In this document: one piece after another, positions 18,931 to 29,018 of the stretch
Layout of the letters: each line of letters starts with the position of its first letter
How positions within the stretch are numbered: position 1 is the first letter of the stretch
Assembly: GCA_002401695.1 (NCBI GenBank)
Contig: NVTV01000001.1
Span: forward strand, 482,501-546,500
From: Alphaproteobacteria bacterium
Lineage (GTDB): Bacteria; Pseudomonadota; Alphaproteobacteria; Micavibrionales; Micavibrionaceae
DNA length: 64,000 bases
Direction: 5' to 3'
The notes under the pieces: model-generated
Told to the model about the DNA's origin: nothing
Databases searched by the model: none
What the model saw: only the letters and a program-made list of their open reading frames with translations
Translations under genes and position numbers: made by a program

Positions 18931-19004
18931 AACCCGATCCTTTTCTCTATATCTCTATTTATACGCTAAAAACTATAATTTTATGTAAAGATCGAGGATA
19001 CAGA

Positions 19005-20036
19005 TCACCCCTTAAAACGCGTAAATGACAAGGCAGACTCTATCTCCGCTGACACAGCGTAGCCGCCACCGACAATAAAATTGGACAACATATTGGCCGA
19101 TACAAGGCTGCTCAATATGCCATATGACCCATGCGCTGTGGATATATAGACACCATCTGATAATTGGCCAATCACCGGAAAATGGTCGCGCGATGTTGTG
19201 CGCATAGAAGCACGCCGCCCCTTTATATCGTAGTTACCATCAAGATGCGGGAAGACAGAAAAAAGTTTTTCTAAATTGGCCGAATCGTCTTCCTCGCGCA
19301 AATCAATACGTTCATCCCACGGCTGAAAGGTCGAGCCAACACAATGCACACCATCACGCGCGGGCGCAAAATGCCCACCATAACTTAAGGCAACTTTCAG
19401 GTCTTTAGTTGCCTCGGTTTGCGCGACATAGCTCACCTGCCCGCGTACAGTGCTCAGCGGTATACGTGCAGCCTCTTCAAAACCCAGACATGCAATTCCA
19501 CACGCCAAAACACTCACATCACCCTCCAGTGCCTCAAGGTCATCCACAGCATGATTTAAATGCACTTCAACACCGCGCGCATATTCATGACAGATCTTCT
19601 TCGGCGATATATTGCCCGAGCGCGGCAGATACAGGCACTCATTAGGAACATCCACCCCCGCAATATCCGTTGCCTCTTGCGCACTAACAAGGCGCATATC
19701 TTCCTCAGACCAATCCCAACTAGCCATGGTTTTGCGGAAACGCTTAATCCTGCGCTCATTGGTCATCAGTGTTAATGCGCCGCACGGATTCCAATCAATC
19801 GCATCGCCGAAATGACCAAAAACCTCCAACGCTTGAAAGAATCCATCCGAATAAAACTGCGCCATACCATCAAAATGTGCCGAAAGCCGTGGATTATACA
19901 GCCCCACATCATTCCCCGACGCCCCTGCAGCAAGGCACGACGACGCTTCATAGATAACAGGCTCTGCCCCATTATTCTTCAACACATAGGCCAGCGCACA
20001 GCCTGCCAGTCCGCCACCAATTATATTTACGCGCAT
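19005..20036 (-). CDS. mnmC: MnmC2-like FAD oxidoreductase (tRNA wobble uridine modification)
   Basis: 343 residues. Corresponds to the C-terminal domain of MnmC, which removes the carboxymethyl group from cmnm5(s2)U34 of tRNA. The FAD-binding Rossmann motif GGGLAGCALA stands at the N-terminus, NDVGLYNPRL is typical of the MnmC group, and a DAO-fold end (HGSYGILSSLVSANML) closes it. It overlaps mnmD by 10 nt in another frame. In enterobacteria both activities are fused in one protein of about 670 residues; here they are separate but coupled. Confidence 0.88.
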   Translation of the reverse strand: MRVNIIGGGLAGCALAYVLKNNGAEPVIYEASSCLAAGASGNDVGLYNPRLSAHFDGMAQFYSDGFFQALEVFGHFGDAIDWNPCGALTLMTNERRIKRFRKTMASWDWSEEDMRLVSAQEATDIAGVDVPNECLYLPRSGNISPKKICHEYARGVEVHLNHAVDDLEALEGDVSVLACGIACLGFEEAARIPLSTVRGQVSYVAQTEATKDLKVALSYGGHFAPARDGVHCVGSTFQPWDERIDLREEDDSANLEKLFSVFPHLDGNYDIKGRRASMRTTSRDHFPVIGQLSDGVYISTAHGSYGILSSLVSANMLSNFIVGGGYAVSAEIESALSFTRFKG

Positions 20037-20713
20037 TGCTTTCCTCCATCATACGTTCCGACCAACATATGCCATTTATACCCAAAGCCGGATATTTTCT
20101 GCACATCAAACCCTACAGATGTCAGCCCGCGACGCACATACCCAACAGCCGTAAACGTTGAAAACGTAGTTGCTTGCGCGCTTAAACGTGCCATGTTTTG
20201 AAACACAAGATCACTCCACATATCAGGATTAGTAGACGGCTTAAATCCAGCCAAAAACCAGCAATCAACCTGCGCATTCAATTCCGGCAAAGCGTCATTC
20301 ACATCCCCAATAATTAACGTCAATGTCACACCCTCCATAATCGCCAAATCATAAACACCCTCTTCCGAATCATCGGGGTATTTGGATAATAATGCATCCA
20401 ATACCGAATCAAGCACCCCCCAATGCGAGAGTGCAGCCTTGATAACATCCTTCGTAAGCGGATATTTCTCGAAAGATATGTAATGTAACACCTTCGGCTT
20501 GTCCTCCGCAGGACTCATCGCCAGCAACTGTAAAACCGCCAAAAAATCCAACCCTGTGCCAAAGCCAAGTTCACAAATAGTGAAGCAATCCCTGCCTTTC
20601 CACGAATCGGGCAGCTTATTGCCCTCTAAATAAACATAGCGCGCCTCAGCCAGTCCATCGACCGGAGAAAAATATACATCATCAAATATTTCAGACCTTG
20701 GCACGTGGTTCAT
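20027..20713 (-). CDS. mnmD: tRNA 5-methylaminomethyl-2-thiouridine methyltransferase MnmD
   Basis: 228 residues. SAM-dependent methyltransferase equal to the N-terminal half of MnmC (DUF752), which methylates nm5U34 to mnm5U34 in tRNA. The N-terminal SEIFDDVYFSPVDGLAEARYVYLEGN is the family hallmark, ELGFGTGLDFL (about residue 49) is the SAM-binding glycine motif, and CWFLAGFKPSTNPDMWS near residue 150 is the conserved D/N-W-F-L-D-G-F-x-P-x-x-N-P-x-M-W box with Asp replaced by Ala. The gene ends inside the start of mnmC. Confidence 0.88.
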   Translation of the reverse strand: MNHVPRSEIFDDVYFSPVDGLAEARYVYLEGNKLPDSWKGRDCFTICELGFGTGLDFLAVLQLLAMSPAEDKPKVLHYISFEKYPLTKDVIKAALSHWGVLDSVLDALLSKYPDDSEEGVYDLAIMEGVTLTLIIGDVNDALPELNAQVDCWFLAGFKPSTNPDMWSDLVFQNMARLSAQATTFSTFTAVGYVRRGLTSVGFDVQKISGFGYKWHMLVGTYDGGKQCA

Positions 20714-20779
20714 TTTGTTCCATAATTTGTTCTGTAATCTAGTTATCAGTAAATTTATGACCGACAGGAAAATTCTTAC

Positions 20780-22819
20780 ATGTCTGACAATCCACTTCTA
20801 CAGAAATCCACCCTCCCAAATCAAGCCCCTCATTTTGATTTGGTGAAAACAGAGCATTACTTGCCAGCCATAGAAGAAGGCATCGAACAAGCACGCGCCA
20901 ATATTGACGCCATCAAGAACAGCGACGATGCCCCGACATTTGAAAATACCTTAGTCGCACTGGAAAGCGCCTCCGAGAATTTGGGACAAGCCGCAAGCGT
21001 GTTCTACAACATGCTGTCCTCTATGGGCGGCGATGATCTACACGAGCTTGCAACCAAGATCGGCCCCATCAATGCAAAATTCTCCAGCGATGTTTCTCTG
21101 GATGAAAAACTCTTCGCCCGCATCAAAGCGATTTATGAGCAACGTGACGACCTCGACCTAACAGCGGAACAATATACGTTGCTGGATGATAGTTATCGCG
21201 GTTTTGTACGCTCCGGCGCACTTTTGGATGATGAGAGGAAAGAACGTCTGCGCGAGATCAGCCAAGAGCTATCTACCCTCACCCCTGCTTTCATGCAAAA
21301 TACTGTAAAATCCGCCGAAGCGTTTGAGCTGATCATCGAAGATAAAGCCGACCTTGCAGGTCTGCCCGACAGCGCAATAGACGCCGCCGCCCACGCGGCC
21401 AAAGAAAAATCCTATGACGGAAAATGGCTGGTCACACTGGATTACCCAAGTTTCGGCCCCTTCATGCAATATGCCGATAGCCGCGACTTACGCGAGAAAA
21501 TATGGCGCGCTTTTACCTCCCGCGCATGGAATGACGACTTTGATAACTCCGATAACGTAAAATCAATCGTCTCTTTGCGTAAAGAGCGCGCAAACCTTCT
21601 GGGCTATGACACGCATGCACATTATGTTCTGGAAGAGCGTATGGCGAAGTCTCCCGACACGGTGATGGACTTTTTGAATAAAATGAAAATCGTCTATAAA
21701 CCCGCCGCGCAAAAAGATCTCGCACAACTCACTGCCTTCGCCAAAGAAGAACACGGCGTTGATGATCTACAGCCGTGGGATGTTGGCTATTACTCTGAGA
21801 AATTAAAACAGAAGCTGTTTGAATTCACCTCTGAAGATTTCCGCCCCTACTATCAGCTCGATAAAGTCTTGGGCGGCTGCTTCAACCATTTTACAAAGCT
21901 CTTCGGCATTAAATTCGTGGAGAGCGATAAATACCCGACATGGCACGAAGACGTCAAAGTGTTCGAGGTCTTCAACGAAAGCGATAACAGCTTCGTCGGC
22001 ACGCTCTACGGTGATTTCCACCCACGCACAGGCAAAAACCAAGGCGCATGGATGACCAGCTATCGTGACCAAGGGTTCTTCCGCGGCCAAATAGAGCGCC
22101 CCGTGATTGCCATCGTCTGTAACTTCACCAAACCTACAGAAGACCGCCCGTCCCTACTCACCCACGGTGAGGTTACGACCCTGTTCCATGAAATGGGACA
22201 CGCGGTGCATGGCCTATTATCCGATGTAACCTACCGATCCCTCTCCGGCACATCCGTGCTTTGGGATTTTGTAGAGCTGCCCTCGCAGTTACAAGAAAAC
22301 TGGTGTTACGAGAAAGAAATGCTCGACAGTTTTGCCGAACATTATGAAACAGCTGAGAAGATCCCCGCTGATCTAATTGATAAACTCCGCAGTTCCATGC
22401 ATTTCATGGTTGGCTGGGCAGGACTGCGTCAAATGGGGCTGGCATCACTGGACATGGCATGGCACACCGCCGATCCTGATACGATTGATGATGTAGCAAC
22501 CTTTGAAGATGAAGCCCTAAAAGACACGGCGCTCTTTCCACGCTTATCGGGGCCAAGCTCCACCTCCTTCGGGCATATATTTGCAGGCGGTTACAGCGCA
22601 GGCTATTATAGCTATAAGTGGGCAGAGGTTCTGGACGCTGATACGTTTGAATTGTTCCTTGAAAAAGGCCTGTATGATCAAGCCACCGCACAAAGCTATA
22701 AGGATAATATCCTCACCCGCGGCGGCAGTGAAAAGCCGGACTTACTCTACAAACGTTTCCGCGGTCGCGACGCCGATCCTGATGCACTATTACGCCGTGA
22801 AGGGTTATTGAAGAAATAA
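20780..22819 (+). CDS. dcp: M3-family zinc metallopeptidase, Dcp-like
   Basis: 679 residues, the usual length of Dcp and PrlC. The zinc motif HEMGH is in TLFHEMGHAVHGLLSDV (about residue 472) with the downstream Glu in WDFVELPSQ. The SLSGTSVLWDFVELPSQ stretch and the C-terminal YKWAEVLDADTFELF...RGGSEKPDLLYKRFRGRD favour peptidyl-dipeptidase Dcp over oligopeptidase A. There is no signal peptide, so it is probably cytoplasmic and degrades small peptides. AGGAAA precedes the ATG. It is divergent from mnmD. Confidence 0.9.
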   Translation: MSDNPLLQKSTLPNQAPHFDLVKTEHYLPAIEEGIEQARANIDAIKNSDDAPTFENTLVALESASENLGQAASVFYNMLSSMGGDDLHELATKIGPINAKFSSDVSLDEKLFARIKAIYEQRDDLDLTAEQYTLLDDSYRGFVRSGALLDDERKERLREISQELSTLTPAFMQNTVKSAEAFELIIEDKADLAGLPDSAIDAAAHAAKEKSYDGKWLVTLDYPSFGPFMQYADSRDLREKIWRAFTSRAWNDDFDNSDNVKSIVSLRKERANLLGYDTHAHYVLEERMAKSPDTVMDFLNKMKIVYKPAAQKDLAQLTAFAKEEHGVDDLQPWDVGYYSEKLKQKLFEFTSEDFRPYYQLDKVLGGCFNHFTKLFGIKFVESDKYPTWHEDVKVFEVFNESDNSFVGTLYGDFHPRTGKNQGAWMTSYRDQGFFRGQIERPVIAIVCNFTKPTEDRPSLLTHGEVTTLFHEMGHAVHGLLSDVTYRSLSGTSVLWDFVELPSQLQENWCYEKEMLDSFAEHYETAEKIPADLIDKLRSSMHFMVGWAGLRQMGLASLDMAWHTADPDTIDDVATFEDEALKDTALFPRLSGPSSTSFGHIFAGGYSAGYYSYKWAEVLDADTFELFLEKGLYDQATAQSYKDNILTRGGSEKPDLLYKRFRGRDADPDALLRREGLLKK

Positions 22820-22822
22820 GAT

Positions 22823-23419
22823 ATGACTGAAAAGCAACATATAATACCGCTGAAAGATATCGGCCCCCCTCAACATGAAGGGGGGAAGAAGAAGATGAAT
22901 GATGTAACCCTTTTCATTCTCATCCTTCTTGGCTTAGGGGCTTTCTTTATGAGTCCTATCCCCTCTTATTTTAGATCACTGATTCCGGAAAGGTTTATGA
23001 AATCAATATTCTCCGACGCCTATCAGAGTGTCATACTGGATGACAATCCGAAGCGACTGAAAGAACCAAAGAAATATACCCAAACCGAACCTCTCCCCGT
23101 TCTGGGACACGGCACAGGTATTTGCTTTTCATTTGCATCAACGATTGCCGAAGAGAACAAAAGTGCCATTGATAAAAAACGCCTTGAAGGTGCAAAGCAC
23201 GGAAAAACAATCGCGGAGATCATTGCCATATCAACAGATAAAACAGAATATGTGTTGAATAATGTCACCTTAAACGAGACAAAGAACAAGTCCATCGTTT
23301 GCCAAAAATTCAGCGTCCGCAGCAGCCTCTTCCCTGATGGCATTGAGGCCATCTATATCCGACCTCTTCGACCCTTTACGCCCTCAGCCATTATCTGGGC
23401 AACGGCAAAAGATATCTAG
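22823..23419 (+). CDS. single-pass membrane protein, unknown
   Basis: 198 residues as drawn, starting 3 bp after dcp. An alternative start at 22895 (174 residues) follows a purine-rich AAGGGGGGAAGAAGAAG and lies just before the membrane helix (VTLFILILLGLGAFFMSPI). A GC-rich hairpin (CCCCCCT with AGGGGGG, 22864-22884) sits between the two starts, so the first stretch may be leader rather than protein. The C-terminal part is a soluble, probably periplasmic domain with two Cys. No family recognised. Confidence 0.65.
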   Translation: MTEKQHIIPLKDIGPPQHEGGKKKMNDVTLFILILLGLGAFFMSPIPSYFRSLIPERFMKSIFSDAYQSVILDDNPKRLKEPKKYTQTEPLPVLGHGTGICFSFASTIAEENKSAIDKKRLEGAKHGKTIAEIIAISTDKTEYVLNNVTLNETKNKSIVCQKFSVRSSLFPDGIEAIYIRPLRPFTPSAIIWATAKDI

Positions 23420-23430
23420 CCAACCCTATA

Positions 23431-24804
23431 TTAATGCCCCTTCAAGGCATTAATAACAGCTACATTGCCTTCAATTTCTGCTTCTTCCAAAGGTGTTAAA
23501 CCAATTTTGTTTTTAACATCACGCAAGGTGGCCACCTTAATCAAAAAATTGACCATATCAATGTCGTTATTTCCTACAGCAACAAATAATGCCGTATCAC
23601 CATAAGTATCGATCACATTGACATCTGCGCCCGCCTCAACCAACGCCTTCACGGCATCAACGTGCCCTGCGCTAACCGCGCTGTGCAATGGATAGTCTCC
23701 GTCAGAATTACGCGCATTCACAATCGCGCCATGACCAAGCAACACCGTAATAATGTTTAAATGCCCCTTCATTGCCGCACTATGCAACGGCGTATCCCCC
23801 GAAGTGCTTTGTGCATTAACGCGCGCACCCGCACTAATCAACAGTTCAACAATCGCACTATCACCACGATGAGCCGCCTCGTGCAATGGGAAATTTTCAC
23901 GCAGGCCGCCTTTTGCCTCAATTTTTGCCCCCGCGTCAATCAATGCCTTCACAACACTGATATTTTCACGCCCCGCCGCGCTATGCAACGGCGTACTTTG
24001 TCGCACATTCACCCGTTCAATTTTTGCGCCCGCCTCAAGAAAGACAGTAACAGCCTCCGGACTTTCCACATTATGTAACGGCGTAGAGCCATAGGCATTG
24101 CGGGTATTCACATACTTACCGGCGCCCAATTGAATAAGCCTTTTAACAACCTCCGGATTCCCACCAAATGCTGCGGCATGTAACACCGTTTCAGACTGGT
24201 CAGTTTTAGAATCTATTATCTTTTCCGCCCCCGCAGCCAATAAGATTTCAATTATATCCATATTTCCGGTTAAAGCAGCCTCAAATAACGGTGTATGACC
24301 GTGAATATCAGTCTCAAAAATATCAGCTTGCGCACCAGATTTCAACAAAACCGAAACTATTTCAGGGTTACTCCCCTGCGTGGCATCATGAAGCGGCGTA
24401 CAATTCGTTTCTGTTTTTGCTCTAACATTAGCACCTGCGCTAATTAACACGCGCATAGGTGATACACGGCCACTCTTCACAGCAAAATGCATCGGAGCAA
24501 CGCGATGCGTGTTAACTGCATCCACATCCGCACCCGCATCCACTAACATTCTCACAATTTGCGTATGAGCATGCTTAGAGGCCAAATGCAAAGGCGTTCC
24601 ATAAGTCCCCTGTACTTCAAGGTCTCTTCCTTCATCTATAAATTTTTGTATCGCGCCGATATCTGAGGCCCCGACAGCGTCATATAACGAAGCATAACTC
24701 GTTGGTGCAACAACGCTTTTAACAGGCTCCGATTGAACATTATGGGCATAATAAGCACCGGAAAACGAAGCCACAAAGGATAGACACAAAAAAGAATAAC
24801 GCAT
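23431..24804 (-). CDS. exported ankyrin-repeat protein
   Basis: 457 residues. An N-terminal signal or anchor (residues 1-22) is followed by about 13 tandem ankyrin repeats of 30-35 residues filling the protein from about 34 to the end. Most begin with TPLH or a close variant and end in A-G-A-x-V/I. Ankyrin repeats bind proteins; in bacteria exported ones act in the periplasm (AnkB-like) or as effectors. AGCAGGAG precedes the ATG. It faces dcp convergently and stands upstream of nothing obvious, so its partner is unknown. Confidence 0.85.
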   Translation of the reverse strand: MRYSFLCLSFVASFSGAYYAHNVQSEPVKSVVAPTSYASLYDAVGASDIGAIQKFIDEGRDLEVQGTYGTPLHLASKHAHTQIVRMLVDAGADVDAVNTHRVAPMHFAVKSGRVSPMRVLISAGANVRAKTETNCTPLHDATQGSNPEIVSVLLKSGAQADIFETDIHGHTPLFEAALTGNMDIIEILLAAGAEKIIDSKTDQSETVLHAAAFGGNPEVVKRLIQLGAGKYVNTRNAYGSTPLHNVESPEAVTVFLEAGAKIERVNVRQSTPLHSAAGRENISVVKALIDAGAKIEAKGGLRENFPLHEAAHRGDSAIVELLISAGARVNAQSTSGDTPLHSAAMKGHLNIITVLLGHGAIVNARNSDGDYPLHSAVSAGHVDAVKALVEAGADVNVIDTYGDTALFVAVGNNDIDMVNFLIKVATLRDVKNKIGLTPLEEAEIEGNVAVINALKGH

Positions 24805-24849
24805 AATAATACTCCTGCTATTTACTAAAAAAAATAAGACCAGAAAAAA

Positions 24850-26733
24850 TCAGGTCGATTTATCCTCGCCACCACCACTTGGTACAGAGGAACGCGGCAC
24901 ACCCGCTGACGCCTCTTCCGCCTCTTCATGGCGAATAATAGTCTCACCACGTAAAATTGCCTTGATTTCATCACCGGAAAGCAGCTCATACTCCAGCAAA
25001 GCCTGCGCCAATGTTTCAAAATCATCGCCATGATCCATCAAACATTTCATGGCACGCTTATATGCAGCATCAATAAGGATACGCACTTCATCTTCAATAT
25101 CACGCGCCGTTTTTTCAGAAATGCGGCTGGGACGATAATCATTCACATCATCGGCATAATTGACCATCCCTATTTTATCACTCAATCCCCACTCCATAAC
25201 CATAGCACGTGCCATGGATGTTGCATATTGAATATCACTAGACGCACCGCTGGTCACATTATCTTTACCAAACTTAATTTCTTCAGCAACGCGCCCCCCC
25301 ATGGTCATCGCCAAATCAGCCTTCATTTTCGCCAAGGATTTACTGTAGCGATCGCCTTCGGGCAAGCTCATCACCATACCAAGTGCACGTCCACGCGGCA
25401 CAATTGTTGCTTTATGGATAGGATCACATTCAGGCTCGTTCAAAGAGACCAACGCATGGCCTGCTTCATGATAAGCGGTAAGTTTTTTCTCGTCATCACT
25501 CATCGCCATAGAGCGACGCTCCGCCCCCATCATGACTTTATCTTTGGCATCCTCAAAATCATCCATGCCAACAACGCGTTTATTGCGTCGCGCCGCCAAC
25601 AAGGCAGCCTCATTTATTAAATTGGCCAATTCCGCACCGGAAAACCCTGGTGTACCGCGCGCAAGAACAAACGGATCAACATTATTGGCCAAAGGCACAT
25701 TCTTCATATGAACCAATAAAATTTTCTCGCGCCCATTCACATCAGGCAAAGGCACATTAATTTGACGGTCAAAACGTCCCGGACGTAACAGTGCAGGATC
25801 AAGAACATCGGGGCGGTTTGTCGCCGCCAAAATGATAACACCCTGATTTTCGTCAAAGCCATCCATCTCGACCAACATTTGGTTCAATGTCTGCTCACGC
25901 TCATCATTACCGCCGCCATGACCCGCGCCACGATGGCGACCAACAGCGTCAATTTCGTCAATAAAGATAATACAAGGGGCATTCTTCTTGCCCTGTTCAA
26001 ACATGTCACGTACGCGGCTGGCACCAACACCAACGAACATTTCAACAAAGTCCGACCCTGAAATCGTAAAGAACGGCACCTCTGCCTCACCTGCAACCGC
26101 GCGAGCAATCAGTGTTTTACCTGTACCCGGCGCACCGACCAGCAACGCACCACGTGGAATTTTACCGCCCAAGCGTTGGAATTTTTGCGGGTCTTTAAGA
26201 AAATCAACAATCTCCTCCAATTCTTGCTTGGCCTCATCAATACCGGCGACATCATCAAATGTAACTTTTCCTTTGCCCTCGGACATCAACTTCGCACGTG
26301 ATCGGCCAAAGCCCATCGCGCCGCCACCACCCTTGCCGCCCATTTGGCGCATAATAAAGAACCAAAACCCAATCAAGATCAGGATTGGTGCAAAATTCAT
26401 AAGGATATACCCAAGGCTAATTTTTGGTGGATCAGGCTCAGCCGCCTTAATTTTCACTTGCGTTCCCGCAAGACGATCAACAATATTTTCCTCCGGCGGC
26501 ACTTTAGATATAAAAGCACCTTCATCGCCGGTATATTTCCCCTCTAAATTATCGCCTTTTATAACAACTTCCGTGATACTGCCCGCCTTCGCGCGCGCCA
26601 TAAATTCGCTGTAACTAATTTCCGCATCATTCCTCAAGGCCTGCTGCTGTTTGTCATTGGCGACACTCAGCAACACCAGAATTACAAGCCCTATGCCCAA
26701 CCAAAACACCAAATTACGATTAATATTATTCAC
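24850..26733 (-). CDS. ftsH: ATP-dependent zinc metalloprotease FtsH
   Basis: 627 residues from a GTG start at 26733 with TAAGGC upstream; this gives the normal FtsH N-terminus ([12 protein letters not shown]), and no equally good ATG exists. Two membrane helices flank a periplasmic domain (about 8-120), then the AAA domain with Walker A GAPGTGKT (about 198), [15 protein letters not shown], the SRH region, and the zinc-protease motif HEAGH (about 418). It degrades membrane and regulatory proteins. tilS lies upstream in the same direction, a conserved pair. Confidence 0.96.
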   Translation of the reverse strand: MNNINRNLVFWLGIGLVILVLLSVANDKQQQALRNDAEISYSEFMARAKAGSITEVVIKGDNLEGKYTGDEGAFISKVPPEENIVDRLAGTQVKIKAAEPDPPKISLGYILMNFAPILILIGFWFFIMRQMGGKGGGGAMGFGRSRAKLMSEGKGKVTFDDVAGIDEAKQELEEIVDFLKDPQKFQRLGGKIPRGALLVGAPGTGKTLIARAVAGEAEVPFFTISGSDFVEMFVGVGASRVRDMFEQGKKNAPCIIFIDEIDAVGRHRGAGHGGGNDEREQTLNQMLVEMDGFDENQGVIILAATNRPDVLDPALLRPGRFDRQINVPLPDVNGREKILLVHMKNVPLANNVDPFVLARGTPGFSGAELANLINEAALLAARRNKRVVGMDDFEDAKDKVMMGAERRSMAMSDDEKKLTAYHEAGHALVSLNEPECDPIHKATIVPRGRALGMVMSLPEGDRYSKSLAKMKADLAMTMGGRVAEEIKFGKDNVTSGASSDIQYATSMARAMVMEWGLSDKIGMVNYADDVNDYRPSRISEKTARDIEDEVRILIDAAYKRAMKCLMDHGDDFETLAQALLEYELLSGDEIKAILRGETIIRHEEAEEASAGVPRSSVPSGGGEDKST

Positions 26734-26900
26734 GTTTTTCTGCCTTACAAAATTATTGGGTTGCCACCACCGACAACACAAAGAAAATACTTTATACGGC
26801 AAGGGATTTAACAATACCTTACCATGTTAAAAATTTAGCCTATTTATACAGAGAAACAAAGCTATTTGATAAAAATTAACCTGTAAATTTTACGATAAAT

Positions 26901-27941
26901 TCAACGTGGGTTTTCCAAAGATAAAATCAGATGATCTTCCTTGTTTCTACAGTCAAAAATGATCCCCCCCAAGGTTCGCTTTCGGAAGCAATCCGGTTTC
27001 ATCAAATCAGCACATAAATTTTCAACGCGTTCCAATCGTGTACCGTATCCGGTATCATTTTGTAAGTCCGACATCGCCTTTAATATGACCCGCAAAACGA
27101 TTTCCTCGGGATAGGAAATTAAACCTGATATTTTAAATACGACTCGACCTGATTTGTTTTCTGATACGCAGGATTCAAATGCAGTATTTGCCATTATATT
27201 CAATGCATTACGGGCGCGTGAAAAACGCTTGGCCGCCACCGATAAACGCTTGGACGATAACCCCTCATCAGCGAGGATATCACGTGATTTCCGCAGGCGT
27301 ACACGCGCATAATCATCACAATCATTGGATGGATCATCGATAAAATCAACGCCGCGACCTTCACAAAACGCGACCATATCCACCTTATTCAGCCCCAACA
27401 TCGGGCGACATAAAATAAAGTCATTTTCCATCTTTTGAACGGCAGACATGCAAGACAAACCATCAAGGCCACTGCCCTTCGCTAACCTGAATAGAAGGGT
27501 TTCAGCCTGATCGTCCATGTGATGGCCTAAGAATAACATCGTAATATTGTGCATCCGCATATAATTTTTCATCAAATCATAGCGCGCGAAACGGGCTTTT
27601 TCCTGAATACGGGCGTCAGGCTTGGTTTCATGCGCCCATGTGAGGATATGGTGCTCTACATTAGGCAGAGACTTCAACTGCGCCGCCACATGCTGCCCCT
27701 CGCCCAAACTCTCTGCGCGCAAGCCATGATCCACGCTTAACGCATGTATTGTAACTGCTACGCTATCCTTAAAGTATTCCGACAAGGCAAAGCACAAAGC
27801 CATACTATCCGCCCCGCCAGACACACCAACGGCGATATCACCCTCCATATCAGGAAAATGCAACGCCATAGCATCAGAGACCCCCTCCATAAATGAAGGC
27901 TGTTTCTTAGTGCTATGCTGATTACTTTTTTTATCTGTCAT
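26901..27941 (-). CDS. tilS: tRNA(Ile)-lysidine synthetase TilS
   Basis: 346 residues from the ATG with GGTGG upstream; the frame is open for 18 more codons. N-type PP-loop ATPase: SGGADSM (about residue 44) is the ATP-binding signature, followed by HHMDDQAETLLFRLAKGSGLDGL and the RPML segment typical of TilS. It makes lysidine at C34 of the CAU-anticodon tRNA-Ile so that it reads AUA. The C-terminal TilS domain appears shortened. It lies between cpoB and ftsH, as in many alphaproteobacteria. Confidence 0.93.
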   Translation of the reverse strand: MTDKKSNQHSTKKQPSFMEGVSDAMALHFPDMEGDIAVGVSGGADSMALCFALSEYFKDSVAVTIHALSVDHGLRAESLGEGQHVAAQLKSLPNVEHHILTWAHETKPDARIQEKARFARYDLMKNYMRMHNITMLFLGHHMDDQAETLLFRLAKGSGLDGLSCMSAVQKMENDFILCRPMLGLNKVDMVAFCEGRGVDFIDDPSNDCDDYARVRLRKSRDILADEGLSSKRLSVAAKRFSRARNALNIMANTAFESCVSENKSGRVVFKISGLISYPEEIVLRVILKAMSDLQNDTGYGTRLERVENLCADLMKPDCFRKRTLGGIIFDCRNKEDHLILSLENPR

Positions 27942-28018
27942 AATTGTAAATCCACCAATCACCCACAGTAATTGTAGTATAGGGTGATGTGACAAGGCAA
28001 ATAAGGAAAAACACGCTT

Positions 28019-28144
28019 GATAGAATGTTTTATTTTATTCGTAAACAAGGTAGCCAAGGCGAGATGCGCGGAGCGTATAAACATACGTGAGCACAACGAG
28101 ACCGCAGGATAACGATGTGTACGGATAAAAGAACACATTCTATC
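28019..28144. repeat. foldback intergenic repeat, copy 3
   Basis: The 25-nt arms 28019-28043 and 28120-28144 are reverse complements with three differences. The core has AAGGCGAG, GGAGCGTAT (28070-28078), AAAC, ATACG (28083-28087), TGAGC and AACGATGT before the right arm. The right arm contains the stop codon (28140-28142) and the last two bases of the preceding codon of cpoB. It lies in the cpoB-tilS gap, core in the same orientation as the other copies. Confidence 0.85.
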
Positions 28145-29015
28145 GGCAGTTAATGCGTTTCATCTCAGTACTCGCACGTTTCAAAACAGATACGGACGAT
28201 TGTGCGTAATCCTTCTTCAACTGCTTATAGGCAATACAAGCATCGGCGGTTTTGCCCATTCCTGTTAACGCCATACCAAGTTTTAGCAAATTACTAGCGG
28301 CTTTCGGGCCTTTTGGAAACTGCTGATACCCTTCAGCAAAGATCCGTGCGGATTTTTCGTACCCGCCGCGCACATAAAAGGTCTCGCCATACCAATATTT
28401 AGCATTGGAAACCAAAGGATGGTTTGGGTATTCGCTCATAAACTTTGCAAATTCCATCTCGGCGCGATCAAAATTCCGTGCTTTTATAAATGAATAGGCA
28501 TAATCATAAGCACCCGGTGCAGAATCAGGTGATTTCGAGACCACCCCTGTGTTTTGTGACTTATGAATCGTTCCCAAGGCCTGTGGCGCACCACTAGGAG
28601 GTTGATATTGAAACGATGAGGACGGATTTTTAGTCACTTGAGATGGTGTCGCCACCGGAGGCTTATAAGCGTTGGAACCGGACGGTTGCGCCATATAAGG
28701 CGTTCCCGAAGAGGATACGGATATATTCCCGCCACCGCTTTGACCGACATTTCTTAAACGCATTTCAAGATCACCAACCCTTTTGGCCAGATCGTCACGC
28801 AAGCGTCTGATTTCGTAATTTTGCTGTTCAACCTGCCCTGTCAAACGGCGGATTTCCTTTTCCATTTGCTGGAAACGTATTTCAGCCGCCGCAGCAGCAG
28901 ACGAATCATGTGACTGAGCCTGCAAAGATGCAGGCCCCGCCACAACACTCATAACCGCGATAAGTCCAAAAGCAGACGCGCAGCGGAGCGTGTTTTTTAA
29001 AGTATAGACGGTCAT
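28140..29015 (-). CDS. cpoB: cell division coordinator CpoB/YbgF
   Basis: 291 residues. A signal peptide (about 1-34, ending SLQAQS) is followed by a trimerising coiled coil (about 40-88, with heptads in EIRRLTGQVEQQNYEIRRL), a Ser/Pro-rich linker, and a C-terminal TPR domain (about 170-285; YDYAYSFIKARNFDRAEMEFAKF). Periplasmic partner of the Tol-Pal system linking septation and peptidoglycan synthesis. It starts 3 bp after pal. Its stop lies in the arm of a foldback repeat. Confidence 0.93.
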   Translation of the reverse strand: MTVYTLKNTLRCASAFGLIAVMSVVAGPASLQAQSHDSSAAAAAEIRFQQMEKEIRRLTGQVEQQNYEIRRLRDDLAKRVGDLEMRLRNVGQSGGGNISVSSSGTPYMAQPSGSNAYKPPVATPSQVTKNPSSSFQYQPPSGAPQALGTIHKSQNTGVVSKSPDSAPGAYDYAYSFIKARNFDRAEMEFAKFMSEYPNHPLVSNAKYWYGETFYVRGGYEKSARIFAEGYQQFPKGPKAASNLLKLGMALTGMGKTADACIAYKQLKKDYAQSSVSVLKRASTEMKRINCR

Positions 29016-29018
29016 ATT

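Noticed and set aside
19005..20713. mnmD/mnmC as a frameshifted single mnmC
   Set aside because: The second gene starts with its own ATG exactly at the FAD-binding motif and both domains are complete, so a natural split is more likely than a sequencing error.
25030..26614. Plus-strand frames of about 200 codons opposite ftsH
   Set aside because: They mirror the conserved AAA and protease domains of ftsH, and their composition is typical of antisense frames.
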